Part shown: positions 53,998-63,730 of the stretch, piece after piece
Position numbering within the stretch: position 1 is the first letter of the stretch
How the letters are laid out: every line of letters begins with the position of its first letter
NCBI GenBank assembly: GCA_963754335.1
Contig: CAVWFQ010000010.1
Span: forward strand, 1,364,001 to 1,428,000
Length of the DNA: 64,000 bases
Direction: 5' to 3'
DNA from: JBBSDP01 sp963754335
GTDB taxonomy: Bacteria; Planctomycetota; Phycisphaerae; Tepidisphaerales; Tepidisphaeraceae
Notes under the pieces: model-generated
Databases searched by the model: none
Told to the model about the DNA's origin: nothing
What the model saw: only the letters and a program-made list of their open reading frames with translations
Program-made: the position numbers and the translations under genes

Positions 53998-54577
53998 GAG
54001 CCTTCTCCAGCGGTTGGGGCGGCGCTCGCCGCGGCATTCTGTGTTTTGTCGGCTTCAGGCGGCTTGCAGAGCGCCGATACGTTCACACTTACGGATAGAT
54101 CGTCCGTGTCATCCTTTCGTGGCTTGATCCGCACCTCGTTGAGGCGAAGCGGAATCTTTGCGGTCTCCAGCGACCAGAGCATTCGGGAAATGGTCCGCAT
54201 CGATCCATTGCCCGTCACATCGAAGCTGATTACGTCGAACGACCCTTCCTGAGTGGGTGCTCCGGTTTCAGGGCCGTGAGCGTCACGCCGGATTCGTCAG
54301 CCCAGGCGAGCAGCGCATGGAGGGCCTGGCTCTCCGCCTGCGAGGCGTTTACTTCCAGACCCCCTTCCTGCAACGCCTTCCAGATCTTCGCCGCCCGGCG
54401 CTGATTGCTGAAAACCAGCGCGGCGTCGCTCAGTTGACCGCTCGCCTTGTCGCGAGCCGCGGCCAATTCCTCCATCCGGGCAGAGTATGGACTCAAGACA
54501 AGTCGATCGAGTCCAAACAGCGCAATCGCCGCCGCCGCTCCGATCCCGACCCAACGTTCCCGATTGGAAAATGCCAC
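53994..54577 (-). CDS. gspM: GspM-like inner-membrane assembly protein (frameshifted)
   Basis: GTG 54577 with GGAG upstream starts a protein with one membrane segment (VGIGAAAAIALFGLDRLVLS), a coiled coil (RMEELAAARDKASGQLSDAA) and a ferredoxin-like C-terminal part. The frame breaks near 54258: TQEGSFDVISFDVTGNGSMR reads across, followed by KIPLRLNEVRIKPRKDD. The total is about 194 residues. It resembles GspM/PilO, the platform partner of GspL, and lies directly after gspL. Confidence 0.75.
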
Positions 54578-54594
54578 AATTGCTCCAAATCGCG

Positions 54595-56056
54595 TTAACG
54601 GCCGACCGGCGGCACATAGGTAAAGGTGATGGAAAATGACACTTCGTGCCCGCGCCCCGCGTCGTCGCTTCCGCCGAGCTTGACCTCCACGAATGTGGGC
54701 GTATGTCCGATCCGATCCTGAAGCGCCTCGACATGGCGCTGATCCGTGGTTTTGCCGTAGAGAATCCCGCTGAGCGTGCGGATTTCGTTCGCGACCGGCC
54801 TGCCCTTGGACCCCGCTGAGCTTGCGCCGGCCGTAATCGGATGCGGCGTTTCGCGCAAAATCAGACTCGTCGAGTAGGTCTCCCCGTCATCGGGCATCGC
54901 GCTCGTCAGATCTCGAATGCAGTTCAGATAGCGGGCATCGCCACCGTGCCATGCGCCTGCGAAAAGAACCTTCTTATTGAACGCGTCGGCCGAATCCAGC
55001 CGATCTTTCATTTGCGCCAACTTCGCCTGCATTTGCCCGACCGTCGTTTCCTCACGTTCCATCCTCACGTACGCGACAATTCCGCAGACGATCAGCACAA
55101 GGGCCGCGGCGGCGGCAACAATCGTCCACGTTGGAACGCGCTTCTGACGCGGCGGCGCGAGCCGGGAATGGAGAAAATCGATCCGCGGCCTGACCCCATC
55201 GGCGACCGACAGCGCCAGAGCGACAGCGCTGGCGTACTTGCGTCCCTCGCCGTTGACCGACTCCGGGGCGGTCGTCACTCCGAGCACCGGCAGGTCGCCG
55301 TTTCGCACGGCACGACCCAGTGCCTGACCCAGCGCCTCCCGAGTCAATCCCCGCGCCATCCCAGAGGAACAACTCGCGGTTGGAAATGCCGGTCGACATC
55401 GACGAGACCGCCCGGCGAAGTTCGCTGAAAGGAGGCCGGGACGTCGCCGGCCCCAGATGACGCACCGCGCCCGATACGGCGCCGCGCTGCGCCGTGATTT
55501 CCGCGCCCCCATCGCTGACGGCGAGGACGAGCGTGTCCTGCCCCACCGCTTTTCCGGTCGCTTCCCCAAGCGTGACCGCCGAAGGAGTGACCGCCAGGAC
55601 CTTGAGACCCGCGGAGCGGCACATCGCCGCGACCGCCTCGATGCGCCGCTTCGGGGTGGCCATCAGGACGACGGTTTTGGCATCGACGGTATGGGCATCC
55701 CCGGCAAAGTCGTACGCCAGCTCACCGGCTTCGGTCGTGAATTCCGCTTCAGCGCCAAGACGGAGCATGGGAATGAGGGTGTGGGCATCGGCGGGGGGAA
55801 CTTCCTTCTGCCGCAGGAGAAGCCAGCGCGCCGGAATGCCGACGACGGCGGATTTGGCCGTGAAACCACGATCGCGGAGAAATTGCCGCAGCGCGTCTCC
55901 AAGTTCGCCCAGACGTTCGGGAGGGAGCGGGGGCGGATAGACGAACTCGGCGAGCCGCTGCACGAGCGGGCGCGGTCCCAAGACCAGTTCCGCCGCCATC
56001 AGCGAATTCTCGCCGATCGCAAGACCAAGGACTTTTTTTAACGCGAACGCCTTCAC
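54595..56056 (-). CDS. gspL: GspL/PilM-PilN-like platform protein (frameshifted)
   Basis: GTG 56056 with AGAGGA six bases upstream starts an actin-like PilM/GspL cytoplasmic domain (VLGLAIGENSLMAAELVLG, VLMATPKRRIEAVAAMCRSA). One extra base near 55350 breaks the frame; GLTREALGQALGRAVRNGD continues it. Then come a membrane segment (TIVAAAAALVLIVCGIVAYV), a coiled coil and a PilN-like periplasmic end (GHEVSFSITFTYVPP). The total is about 486 residues. PilM-like and PilN-like parts in one chain are the usual GspL layout. Confidence 0.8.
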
Positions 56057-56123
56057 GAAGTTCCTCTTTCGTCCACCGCGGCACGAGCGGGACGGCCGTG
56101 CCACCCCTGCATTCCATTTTCGC

Positions 56124-57520
56124 TCATCGCTGTAGTCCGTTCGACAAGCCGCTCAATCCCAGGTTCGAACCGGCGGAGGCAATTTGTTTTCCCGCTCGCA
56201 GGTCATCACGAATGTCAGTTGGAAGCGGCCAACCGAGTGAAGTCAATTCCTTGCGGTAAAGCACCTTGGACGGAAGTTGCTGTGCGTCGACGACGATGCG
56301 CACCCGCTTGAAGGCGCGCCCATCGCCGCTGACGGCCACGATGTCCGCCGAATATTGAAAGGATCGGGCGGTGATTTGATTGGCGATCGCCGCAGCCTTT
56401 TGCGGAGTCAGCGCGGTGAAGACCCACGCAATCGTGGCCTGGGTGTTGTTGTTCTGTTGGCTGACGAGTGTCTGAGCATCTGATTGAGTCAGGCCAGTCA
56501 GGCACGACAACACTTCCTCGGGGGCCGTGTTGACATTCACCAGTCCCGGCAAGGTCGTGGACGTGGAAGCCGTCAACTTATCGACCACAAGACCGAACTC
56601 GGTCGCAGTCATTCCCGAGGCTATAAAAAATGCGCCAGACTTGGAAATCGAGATGCAACGCCGGGCACCGGCTTCACCCGAGCGAGAATCGCAGTCGCCC
56701 GGCTGGCAGAAATCGAATTGGTGAGAAGCTTCTGCAGTGCCGTCGAATTGGCGGAATTGACGTACACGCGTTTGGAACCGGTATTCGAAGTGTTTGGCTC
56801 GGAGCTATAGATCGTGAAATCATTGAACCAGCCGCGGGTCGAAAAGTTGTAATTGCCGAAGGTTGTTCCCAGACCTCCGCCAGCCTGCTGCTCGGCGGGG
56901 CTGATCACGCCGTCCTGGTTCAGGTCGGCGCCATGAAGTAGCTGGGTGGTGATGTCGCGCACGAGCATCAACTCTTCGACCGTTTCGTACGGCGCATTCT
57001 TGGCCGAGTAAGCCTCCAGCGGAGGGACCACGCTCTGGTAATAGCTGCTCTCGGCGCCGTTGGAGGTGGCGCTGCCGGCGGGACTGCGCCAGTCCTGGAT
57101 CGCGTCGGCGATCTCCTGAGTCATGTTCGGGAGATTCTGGAGGCGGGTGGCGCTGACGGTGTTCAAGTTCAGCTTGGCCGATTCATCGGTGATGCCGAAA
57201 TCATAATTCTGGTCCGAATTCGGATTGGCTCGGAGAATCCAGAAATAGCCGTCGCCGACCGGTATCGCCTCGGCGGGAGTCTGCATGATCGTGACGGCAT
57301 CGGGAGCGGTGGTCTCGACCTGGGCGCGCACCCAGCTTTCGGCGGCATGCTCGATGGCGTCCGCCTTCACATACGCCAGGCGATTGGCCGAGGAGAGCGC
57401 CTCGACGCGCATCTCCTGTGCGTAGGCCAGGAGCAGGCCGGAAAGAATCACGATAATCCCGAGCGCGGTGATGAAAATCGCGCCGTGCCTGTTGCGAATC
57501 CGGGAGCGGCTTGCGGTCAT
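56124..57520 (-). CDS. gspK: Minor pseudopilin GspK (frameshifted)
   Basis: ATG 57520 overlaps the gspJ stop. The prepilin-like N-terminus (RNRHGAIFITALGIIVILSG) lacks the fifth-residue Glu, as is usual for GspK. The body has AKLNLNTVSATRLQNLPNMT, DWRSPAGSATSNGAESSYYQ and YETVEELMLVRDITTQLLHG. The T6 run at 56625-56630 breaks the frame. The second frame goes on through LPGLVNVNTAPEEVLSCLTG and ends LGLSGLSNGLQR. The total is about 465 residues. GspK caps the pseudopilus tip. Confidence 0.88.
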
Positions 57521-58254
57521 GGCAAACCTCCCAGGCCGCTGGCGGGATTGGCCGCGGATACCGTCGAACAGGAAATGGGAAAGACGCGGGCAAACCGAAT
57601 CGTCTGCATCTGCCGCCCGGCCCCGGGCCGCTCCAATTCGAGCGTCACCTGCACCGCCGATGGCATCAGGTTCTGCTCCTGAGTCGAATCCCAACTGTCG
57701 ACCCACTCCTGGCCGGTGTAGTACTGAAAATGCAAACCGGTCACTCCGCGGCAGAGGACTTCCTCGTCCGGCGTCGCCTGAATCTGCGAGAGCAGATTTC
57801 GGATACAGCGGCGAAGGAGGACGCGATCGCCGTTCTGCGTTGCGACGGTCAACTCGACCTGCTTGATTTCACCGTTGGCGTTGGGGTGATTGAGGCTGTC
57901 GGCCGTGGTGAAAAAGATCAGGTCATCCGGCGAGCCCGAGCCGCTGGTGCCCTCGAAGGAAGAGGCCAGCGCCTGGTTGCTCGCAACCGCCGCGGTAGAG
58001 AGCATCGCGTTTTGCAGATCGTTGCGCATGAACTCCATCGCCAATTCGGCGGTGCGGGCGGGCTCGACCGCCGCTTCGGCGCTCGCTTTGGCGAGAAAGA
58101 CGGCCCGCATGGAGGCATACAGCGAGGCCGCGATTGCCGCCGAGATCGCCAGCGCCAGGACCAGCTCAATCAGCGTAAAACCGGGGCGTGAGCCGGCAGC
58201 CGGACGCGGACGTCGCACCGGCGGCTTCAAGAAATTGATCGGTTCGACGGTCAT
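57517..58254 (-). CDS. gspJ: Minor pseudopilin GspJ
   Basis: This 245-residue protein has a prepilin cleavage site after RPG in RPGFTLIELVLALAISAAIA, with the conserved Phe-Thr-Leu-Ile-Glu. A long basic leader of about 24 residues precedes it. The body has AMEFMRNDLQNAML, FFTTADSL and LLRRCIRNLL, typical of GspJ. Start and stop overlap its neighbours by four bases each (ATGA), so gspI, gspJ and gspK are translated together. Confidence 0.9.
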   Translation of the reverse strand: MTVEPINFLKPPVRRPRPAAGSRPGFTLIELVLALAISAAIAASLYASMRAVFLAKASAEAAVEPARTAELAMEFMRNDLQNAMLSTAAVASNQALASSFEGTSGSGSPDDLIFFTTADSLNHPNANGEIKQVELTVATQNGDRVLLRRCIRNLLSQIQATPDEEVLCRGVTGLHFQYYTGQEWVDSWDSTQEQNLMPSAVQVTLELERPGAGRQMQTIRFARVFPISCSTVSAANPASGLGGLP

Positions 58255-58652
58255 GGCGTTTGCGTCTGAGTCTGCGCGTAAGCGAGGGTGCTCAGGGTGA
58301 GCGAGTCTTGTTTGTTCCTCGCCATCCAGGAGACTCGGAGGTCGACCTGCTGGAGCCCCGCGCCGCTCGTATCCTCAGGCCAGCTTTGCACGGTGGCTTG
58401 CCAGCGGTAGCCCGGCCAATCGCTCCCGAAATCGCCGGACAACGAGCTGGTCTGCCATTGATCGGTGGCGATGATCTCGGCGAGCTTTTCTTCGGCGAGG
58501 CCCGCGGCTTCGTTTCGACGCCGGGCCGAAGAGGCAATCGAAGTCGCCATTGCGGCCCCCTTCATCACCGCCGGCAGGACGATCGCAATGAGCATGAGCG
58601 CCGCCAGGACTTCGACGAGTGTAAAGCCGACGTGCGCCGGTGGGACAGACAT
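58251..58652 (-). CDS. gspI: Minor pseudopilin GspI
   Basis: The mature part begins FTLVEVLAALMLIAIVLPAV, the prepilin motif, with RRRNEAAGLAEEKLAEIIAT typical of GspI after it. The best start is ATG 58652, giving a nine-residue leader (MSVPPAHVG) and 133 residues. A longer start at 58730 (MSRPEQETEP) is open but consists largely of repeat sequence. The ATG 58652 itself lies in the repeat unit at 58640-58800. Stop overlaps gspJ (ATGA). Confidence 0.82.
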   Translation of the reverse strand: MSVPPAHVGFTLVEVLAALMLIAIVLPAVMKGAAMATSIASSARRRNEAAGLAEEKLAEIIATDQWQTSSLSGDFGSDWPGYRWQATVQSWPEDTSGAGLQQVDLRVSWMARNKQDSLTLSTLAYAQTQTQTP

Positions 58653-58800
58653 TCTTGTCTGTCGCGAGCCGGCGAGTGGAGGCGTACTCGCCTCCCGAGC
58701 CGGCTCGGTCTCTTGCTCCGGCCGTGACATGACGCGTTTTCTCGGCGGGTGAGTACACCCGCACTCGTTAACGCGTGGCAGACAGGAATGTCTGCCCTCC
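58640..58800. repeat. Inverted repeat element E spanning the gspI start
   Basis: GACAGACA-TTCT-TGTCTGTC at about 58645-58664 and GGCAGACAGGAATGTCTGCC at about 58777-58797 are related palindromes. Between them are others (GGAGGCGTACTCGCCTCC type near 58678-58695, GGGTGAGTACACCC near 58747-58760). The block fills the space between gspH and gspI and supplies the gspI start codon. Confidence 0.7.
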
Positions 58801-58822
58801 GCAGATAATGACGTATTGCCAA

Positions 58823-59314
58823 TCATCGTGCCGCCTCCTCCGGCGTCAGGATTCGCATCAGCTCGGTAGTGGACGGACAAGCGATCACAATGCGTTTGCC
58901 GAAGCGATCCGTCAGGGTGAGCCGGGCCGGATCAGTGCGGCCGGTCGGAAGAAACGCGATGTATTCCCCGTCGGGCTGCGGTTTCACGTCGCACTGGAGC
59001 GATACGCCGTCTTCGGTCTGAGCCCTGCGCCCGAAATCGTTTTGCACTTGCTGGAAAATCCCGTCCACATCCTCAGTCAGCCAGTAGGAGTTTCCGTCGA
59101 TGTTCAGGCGATAGGTTTGGCCATCGGTGACCGCCTGGGTGCGCGCGTAATTCGCGACGCTGACGATCGTGACCGCGGTATCCTGAATCCGTCGGCCGAC
59201 GCCGAATCCGCGAAGCGAGGGGACGATCATCGCCGCCACGAACGCAAGAATTCCCAGAACGAGAATCAGCTCGATCAAGGTGAAGGCGCGAGGTTTTCTC
59301 GGGTTACGGGGCAT
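58823..59314 (-). CDS. gspH: Minor pseudopilin GspH
   Basis: This 163-residue protein has prepilin N-terminus KPRAFTLIELILVLGILAFV (cleavage before Phe, here after Ala instead of the usual Gly). The body has GRRIQDTAVTIVSVANYART, LNIDGNSYWLTEDVDG and LTDRFGKRIVIACP, typical GspH. Start ATG 59314. A palindrome at 59338-59354 separates it from gspG. Confidence 0.88.
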   Translation of the reverse strand: MPRNPRKPRAFTLIELILVLGILAFVAAMIVPSLRGFGVGRRIQDTAVTIVSVANYARTQAVTDGQTYRLNIDGNSYWLTEDVDGIFQQVQNDFGRRAQTEDGVSLQCDVKPQPDGEYIAFLPTGRTDPARLTLTDRFGKRIVIACPSTTELMRILTPEEAAR

Positions 59315-59337
59315 TGATCTTCAAATGAGACAAGACA

Positions 59338-59355
59338 TGGCCACTAAAGTGGCCA
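59338..59355 (-). promoter_or_regulatory. Hairpin between gspG and gspH
   Basis: TGGCCACT-TT/AA-AGTGGCCA is almost fully self-complementary and sits 11 bases after the gspG stop in transcript direction. The major pseudopilin is needed in large excess, and a hairpin here could reduce read-through or protect the gspG message. No T-run. Confidence 0.45.
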
Positions 59356-59365
59356 CGCCGGGATT

Positions 59366-59794
59366 TTAGTCGATGTCGTCGCTGCCGCCTTCGTGTCCGT
59401 CGGGCCCGCAGGAGAGCAGGTCAAAGTCCTTGCCGTTGGTGCCGGGACACCGGTAGACATAGGGATTCTTCCACGGATCGCTTGGCAGCTTGTCGATATA
59501 AGGACTTTTCCAGTTGGGGAGCCCGCCCGGGTTTTCGACGAGCGCCTGCAATCCCTGTTGGCTCGTGGGGAATTGCCCGTTGTCCGTTTCATAGGCCGCC
59601 AGCGCGACTTTCAAGCTGGCAATGTCCGCCTTGGCGGCGCTCTGCTGGGCCTGAAGCGTACGACCTGTGAACTTGGGAACGATCACGGCGGCCAGAATTG
59701 CGAGAATCACCAATACCAGCAGAAGCTCGATCAAGGTAAAGGCCGCGGGCGCGGATCGCCGACGCCTCCGAAGTTGTGGTTTGATTTGAGTCAT
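59366..59794 (-). CDS. gspG: Major pseudopilin GspG
   Basis: This 142-residue protein carries prepilin motif AAFTLIELLLVLVILAILAA (again Ala rather than Gly before Phe), the body AKADIASLKVALAAYETDNG, GLQALVENPGG and the calcium-loop end DPWKNPYVYRCPGTNGKDFD, SCGPDGHEGGSDDI. It is the building block of the pseudopilus. Start ATG 59794 has AGGAG. It lies 25 bases after gspF. Confidence 0.95.
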   Translation of the reverse strand: MTQIKPQLRRRRRSAPAAFTLIELLLVLVILAILAAVIVPKFTGRTLQAQQSAAKADIASLKVALAAYETDNGQFPTSQQGLQALVENPGGLPNWKSPYIDKLPSDPWKNPYVYRCPGTNGKDFDLLSCGPDGHEGGSDDID

Positions 59795-59819
59795 GGGTTC
59801 TCCTCGAGCTGAAAAAATC

Positions 59820-61054
59820 CTATGTATGGATCAGATCCTGAAGACTGAAGATCGGCAGCAACATGCCGATGACGACGGTGCCGATGATGCTCGCCATGAT
59901 AAAGAGCATGGCCGGCTCGGCGACTGCGACGAGCATCCGAAGCTGCCGATCAAGATCAGCTTCGTACGAAGTGGCGAGGCGCAACAATTCCTTGTCCAGT
60001 CGCCCCGTCTCTTCGGCAACCGCGACCATTTCGATCACCGACGGGGGAAACAATTTCGGACTATTCGCAAGGCTCCGAGAGAGCGGCTCGCCGCGCTGCA
60101 CCTGTTCGATCGCATGCAGGACGGTGTCGGCCAGTGTCTGATTGCCGATGGCTTCCCGGGCGACGCGCAGCGATGCGATAAGCGGCACCCCGGCCCCCAC
60201 CAGCGTTCCGAGCATTCGTGCAAATCGTACGAGTGCAAAATGAGCGATGATCTGCCCGAGCAACGGCGTCGAAAGCAAGGCGACTTCGAATTTCCGGCGG
60301 CCGACCTCTGTCTGTATGGCGCGCCTGAATGCGACGATCCCGACCAATGCGGCGATCGCGACGAAAAGGCCGTATTTTTTGATCACGTTGCTGGCAGCGA
60401 TGATGGCGACCGTCAGTGTTGGCAGATTGCCGCCGAACTGCGCAAAGAGCGGACTGAACCGGGGGATGAAGAAGGTGAGCAGGAAGATCAGCACCCCCAC
60501 GGCCAGGCACGCCAGGATAATCGGATAAACCATCGCCGCTTTGACTTTGCCGCTCAACTCCTGCTCACGGGTTCGGAAGTCGGCAATCTGGGATAGAACG
60601 ACTTCGAGAAACCCGCCGGCCTCGCCTGCTCGAACCATGGCGATGTAAACGGTGGAAAAGGTCTTCGGGAATTTCCCCAGCGCTTCGGCCAGCGCTGTGC
60701 CTCCCACGACATCGTCATGAATCTCGCCCCACAACTGTTTAGCCGCGGGATTCGACGCCTCGCGGCGAAGCAGCGACAGTGCCCGGCTGAGGGGCACCCC
60801 GCCGGCCAGCAGATTTGCCAGCTCGCGCGTGAAGGATTCGACCGATCTTTTGGAAACACGAACCGCCCCTCCCACCGAAGCAGCGGCTTGCGCCTTTTTA
60901 GCCGCGGCGGCGGCATCGCGCGCCTCTTCGATGCTGACCGGATGAAGCCCCTGGCGCCCATCTGAGCGATAGCGGCGGCGCGCGACTCGGCCATGAGCGT
61001 GCCGGCGGTGCGGCGGCCCTCTTTGCTCAGCGCGGTGTAGGCAAATACGGACAT
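59820..61054 (-). CDS. gspF: Type II secretion inner-membrane platform protein GspF (frameshifted)
   Basis: ATG 61054 starts SVFAYTALSKEGRRTAGTLM. At the G4 run near 60957 the frame breaks: GLHPVSIEEARDAAAAAKKA reads across. The main part is in the second frame, with FTRELANLLAGGVPLSRALS, TVYIAMVRAGEAGGFLEVVL, AMVYPIILACLAVGVLIFLL and the C-terminal repeat domain PSVIEMVAVAEETGRLDKEL. The total is about 411 residues, the family norm. It lies 35 bases after gspE. Confidence 0.92.
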
Positions 61055-61089
61055 CGTTTCCAACTCGAATCGGGCGTCCCTGCCAATGC

Positions 61090-62833
61090 TTAAGCGACTG
61101 GTTCAAGACCGGCGGCACTTTTACCTTCGGCGATCGTTAAATCTTCATTTTTCGTCATGCGCAGGACTTCCTCCGGGGTCGTCTTTCCTTCGCGGATGAG
61201 CCGCCAGCCGTCGCTGCGCAGGCTGTTCATTCCCTGTCGCATCGCGACCTTGCGAATGGTCTGCGAACTGGCCCGTTGAAGAATCAACGATCGGATATCG
61301 TCAGTGACTGGCATCATTTCAAAGACGCCCTGACGGCCGCGATACCCTGTTCCCTGACAGTTTCGGCACCCGGCCCCCCGATAAAGCTCGTCGGGCACTT
61401 CAGCGCCGAATTCGGCGCGGAGCTTTTCGACCTCTTCGATCGGCGCTTTCGTTTTGCAGTGCTTGCAGATCAGTCGAACCAGGCGCTGGGCTGCCACGGT
61501 CTCCAGGGATGACGCGACGAGATACGGCTCGACGCCCATGTCCACCAGTCGCGTCGTCGCACCCGGCGCATCATTGGTGTGGAGGGTGCTGAAGACGAGA
61601 TGCCCGGTCAGCGATGCCTGAACGGCGATCTCGGCCGTCTCCTTGTCGCGGATTTCTCCGATCAGAACGACGTCGGGGTCGTGGCGAAGAATCGCTCGCA
61701 GCCCAGCGCCAAAACTCAGCCCGGATTTGGTATTGACCTGGATCTGATTGATGCCCCGAAGCTGGTACTCGACCGGATCCTCGATCGTCACGATCTTGAG
61801 ATCGGCATTATTGATCTTGGACAACGCGGCGTAGAGCGTTGTCGTCTTTCCCGATCCGGTCGGCCCGGTCACGAGAATAATTCCGTGCGGCAGATCGAGA
61901 ACGCGCTCCCAGACCGTCCGGTCGCGCTGGGCCATGCCCAGATGCTCGAGGCCGAGCAGCGCATCGCCGCGGTCGAGAATGCGCAGGACGACCGCCTCGC
62001 CGTGAATCATGGGGATAACGCTGACGCGCAGATCGATCTCGCGTCCCGCCACTTTAAGCCGGATGCGCCCGTCCTGCGGCAGGCGTTTCTCGGCGATATC
62101 CAAATGGCTGAGGATCTTGATGCGCGAAACAATCGCCGCCTGATACTTGCGGACCTGCGGCGGAATATTGGCCTCGACCAATACGCCGTCGATGCGATAG
62201 CGAACCCGGAGCTGGTCTTCGAACGGCTCGACGTGTACGTCAGTGGCCCGCGATTCCAGCGCCTCGGCCATCACCTGATTGACGAATTTGATGATCGAGG
62301 CGTCGTGGGCGGCGGTGGTCAGGTCGAGATCGCTCTCGTGCTCCTCCAGGACTTTGACATCGTCATCGTCGGTGTCCAGCCCCATCGACTGGAGGGTGTC
62401 GGCCCCGACTCCCAGGTATTTCTTGATGAAGCGATCAATTTCAGCAGACGTGGCGACGACCGGATGCATCTCGACGCCGGTCGCCAGACGCAACTCATCC
62501 AGCCCGCTTGAGTCGAAAAGGCGCGAGGTGACGATCTCGATCCCGTGTCCGTTTTCGGAGAGTGGCATCAACCGATGGTCAAGCAGAATCCGCGCCGGAA
62601 ACCTGGCGAGCATCTCCTTGGTCGGGGCAAGCTTTTCGGCATCCTTTTCAAGATCGATGAATCGGATGTCGAATTCGGCGGCGAGGAATCGGAGGACCTT
62701 TTCTTCGTTGGTTCCGGATGCTGCGCAACGCATCGTCGAACGATCTGCCGCCGGCCATGGCTTCGCGGATCTGCCGTGCAGCGTCGTCGTCGATCAGCCC
62801 TTCCCGGACAATTTTGGCAAGAACGTCTTCCAC
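61090..62833 (-). CDS. gspE: Type II secretion ATPase GspE (N-terminal frameshift)
   Basis: GTG 62833 starts EDVLAKIVREGLIDDDAARQ. The frame breaks near 62724 after DDALRS, then SGTNEEKVLRFLAAEFDIRF follows in the main frame. Motifs are Walker A LVTGPTGSGKTTTLYAALS, Asp box IVTIEDPVEYQLRGINQIQV, Walker B LRHDPDVVLIGEIRDKETAE, His box GHLVFSTLHTNDAPGA and a four-Cys zinc motif (LICKHCKTK, GCRNCQGTGYRGRQG). The total is about 580 residues. It is the motor of the secretion operon and its first gene. Confidence 0.93.
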
Positions 62834-62941
62834 AATTTCATCTCGGGAGAGCGTAGTGATGGACGCTGAACGAGGAGCGAGGACCAGACAGAATCCGCGT
62901 CCCCCCGTTCAGCATCCAACACTCGCGCCGTTCCACGTGAA

Positions 62942-63499
62942 TTACTCAAGCATGCCGGCTTCGACCAGGACGGCTTCCTGGCGCTGAGTCAGCACGCCTT
63001 TCAGATCCGCCTGGGCGGCGGTCAGGTCGGCCTTGGCCTTGGTCTTGGCCTCGCGCAAGGCATCGAGCTTGGCCTTGATCTCTTCGGGCTTGGAGTCTTT
63101 ATTCTCCAGCGTCTTTTGCAAATCCTGCGAAGCGGTTCGCACCGCGCTGGCGGGCTGATCCGAAGCGGCCGGCTGAGGGGCCGCGGTATCGCCGCCGCCA
63201 CCGGGAGCGCCCGCTCCGCCGCGTCCGCGCCGTCCACCACCAAACATGCCAAAACGACCCGCGTTCGCTTCGCGCTGGGCGGTCATGACCTTTTCGAGCT
63301 TGGGCTGGAGTGCGGTGAATTCGTCGTCCGTCGCGCCCAGTTCGGTCTTGAGCCGATCCAACATGCGCTTTCGCATTTCAGCTGGATCAAAACGCCGCCC
63401 GCCGTTCCCGGGACCCGGATCAGCAGCCTGGCCAAATGTTGGAACCGCCAGAGAGGCCAGCAGGATTGCCGCCGCCAGTAAAGTGCTCTTCGACGCCAT
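62942..63499 (-). CDS. CpxP/Spy-like periplasmic protein
   Basis: ATG 63499 with AAAGGAG upstream gives a signal peptide (LLAAAILLASLAVPTFGQA) and 185 residues. The mature part is helical, with an MRKRMLDRLKTELGATDDEF segment and LQPKLEKVMTAQREANAG, a Gly-rich stretch and a coiled coil ending GVLTQRQEAVLVEAGML. The 'T..Q...L' end recalls LTxxQ motifs of CpxP-like chaperones. It is a common planctomycete type of unknown role. Upstream of gspE, 108 bases apart. Confidence 0.7.
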   Translation of the reverse strand: MASKSTLLAAAILLASLAVPTFGQAADPGPGNGGRRFDPAEMRKRMLDRLKTELGATDDEFTALQPKLEKVMTAQREANAGRFGMFGGGRRGRGGAGAPGGGGDTAAPQPAASDQPASAVRTASQDLQKTLENKDSKPEEIKAKLDALREAKTKAKADLTAAQADLKGVLTQRQEAVLVEAGMLE

Positions 63500-63730
63500 T
63501 GCGATGCTCCTTTCGGGAGTGTGAAGTGGATTTTCAATGCCGAGTCCGCTCGACGGGCCCAAATGCTCAAACTCGCCACGCAAGCTGATAGCCGGCCCGC
63601 GATCGGTCCTCGTACAGTTGCGCCGCCACTTCGATTTCTTCCCTTTACATGATGAAATAGAATGCGCAAGTGATTATCAGAAGCCTTGATTTTGCAGCGG
63701 AATATGGGTGAAAGCGCCTTTGCAGGTCGT

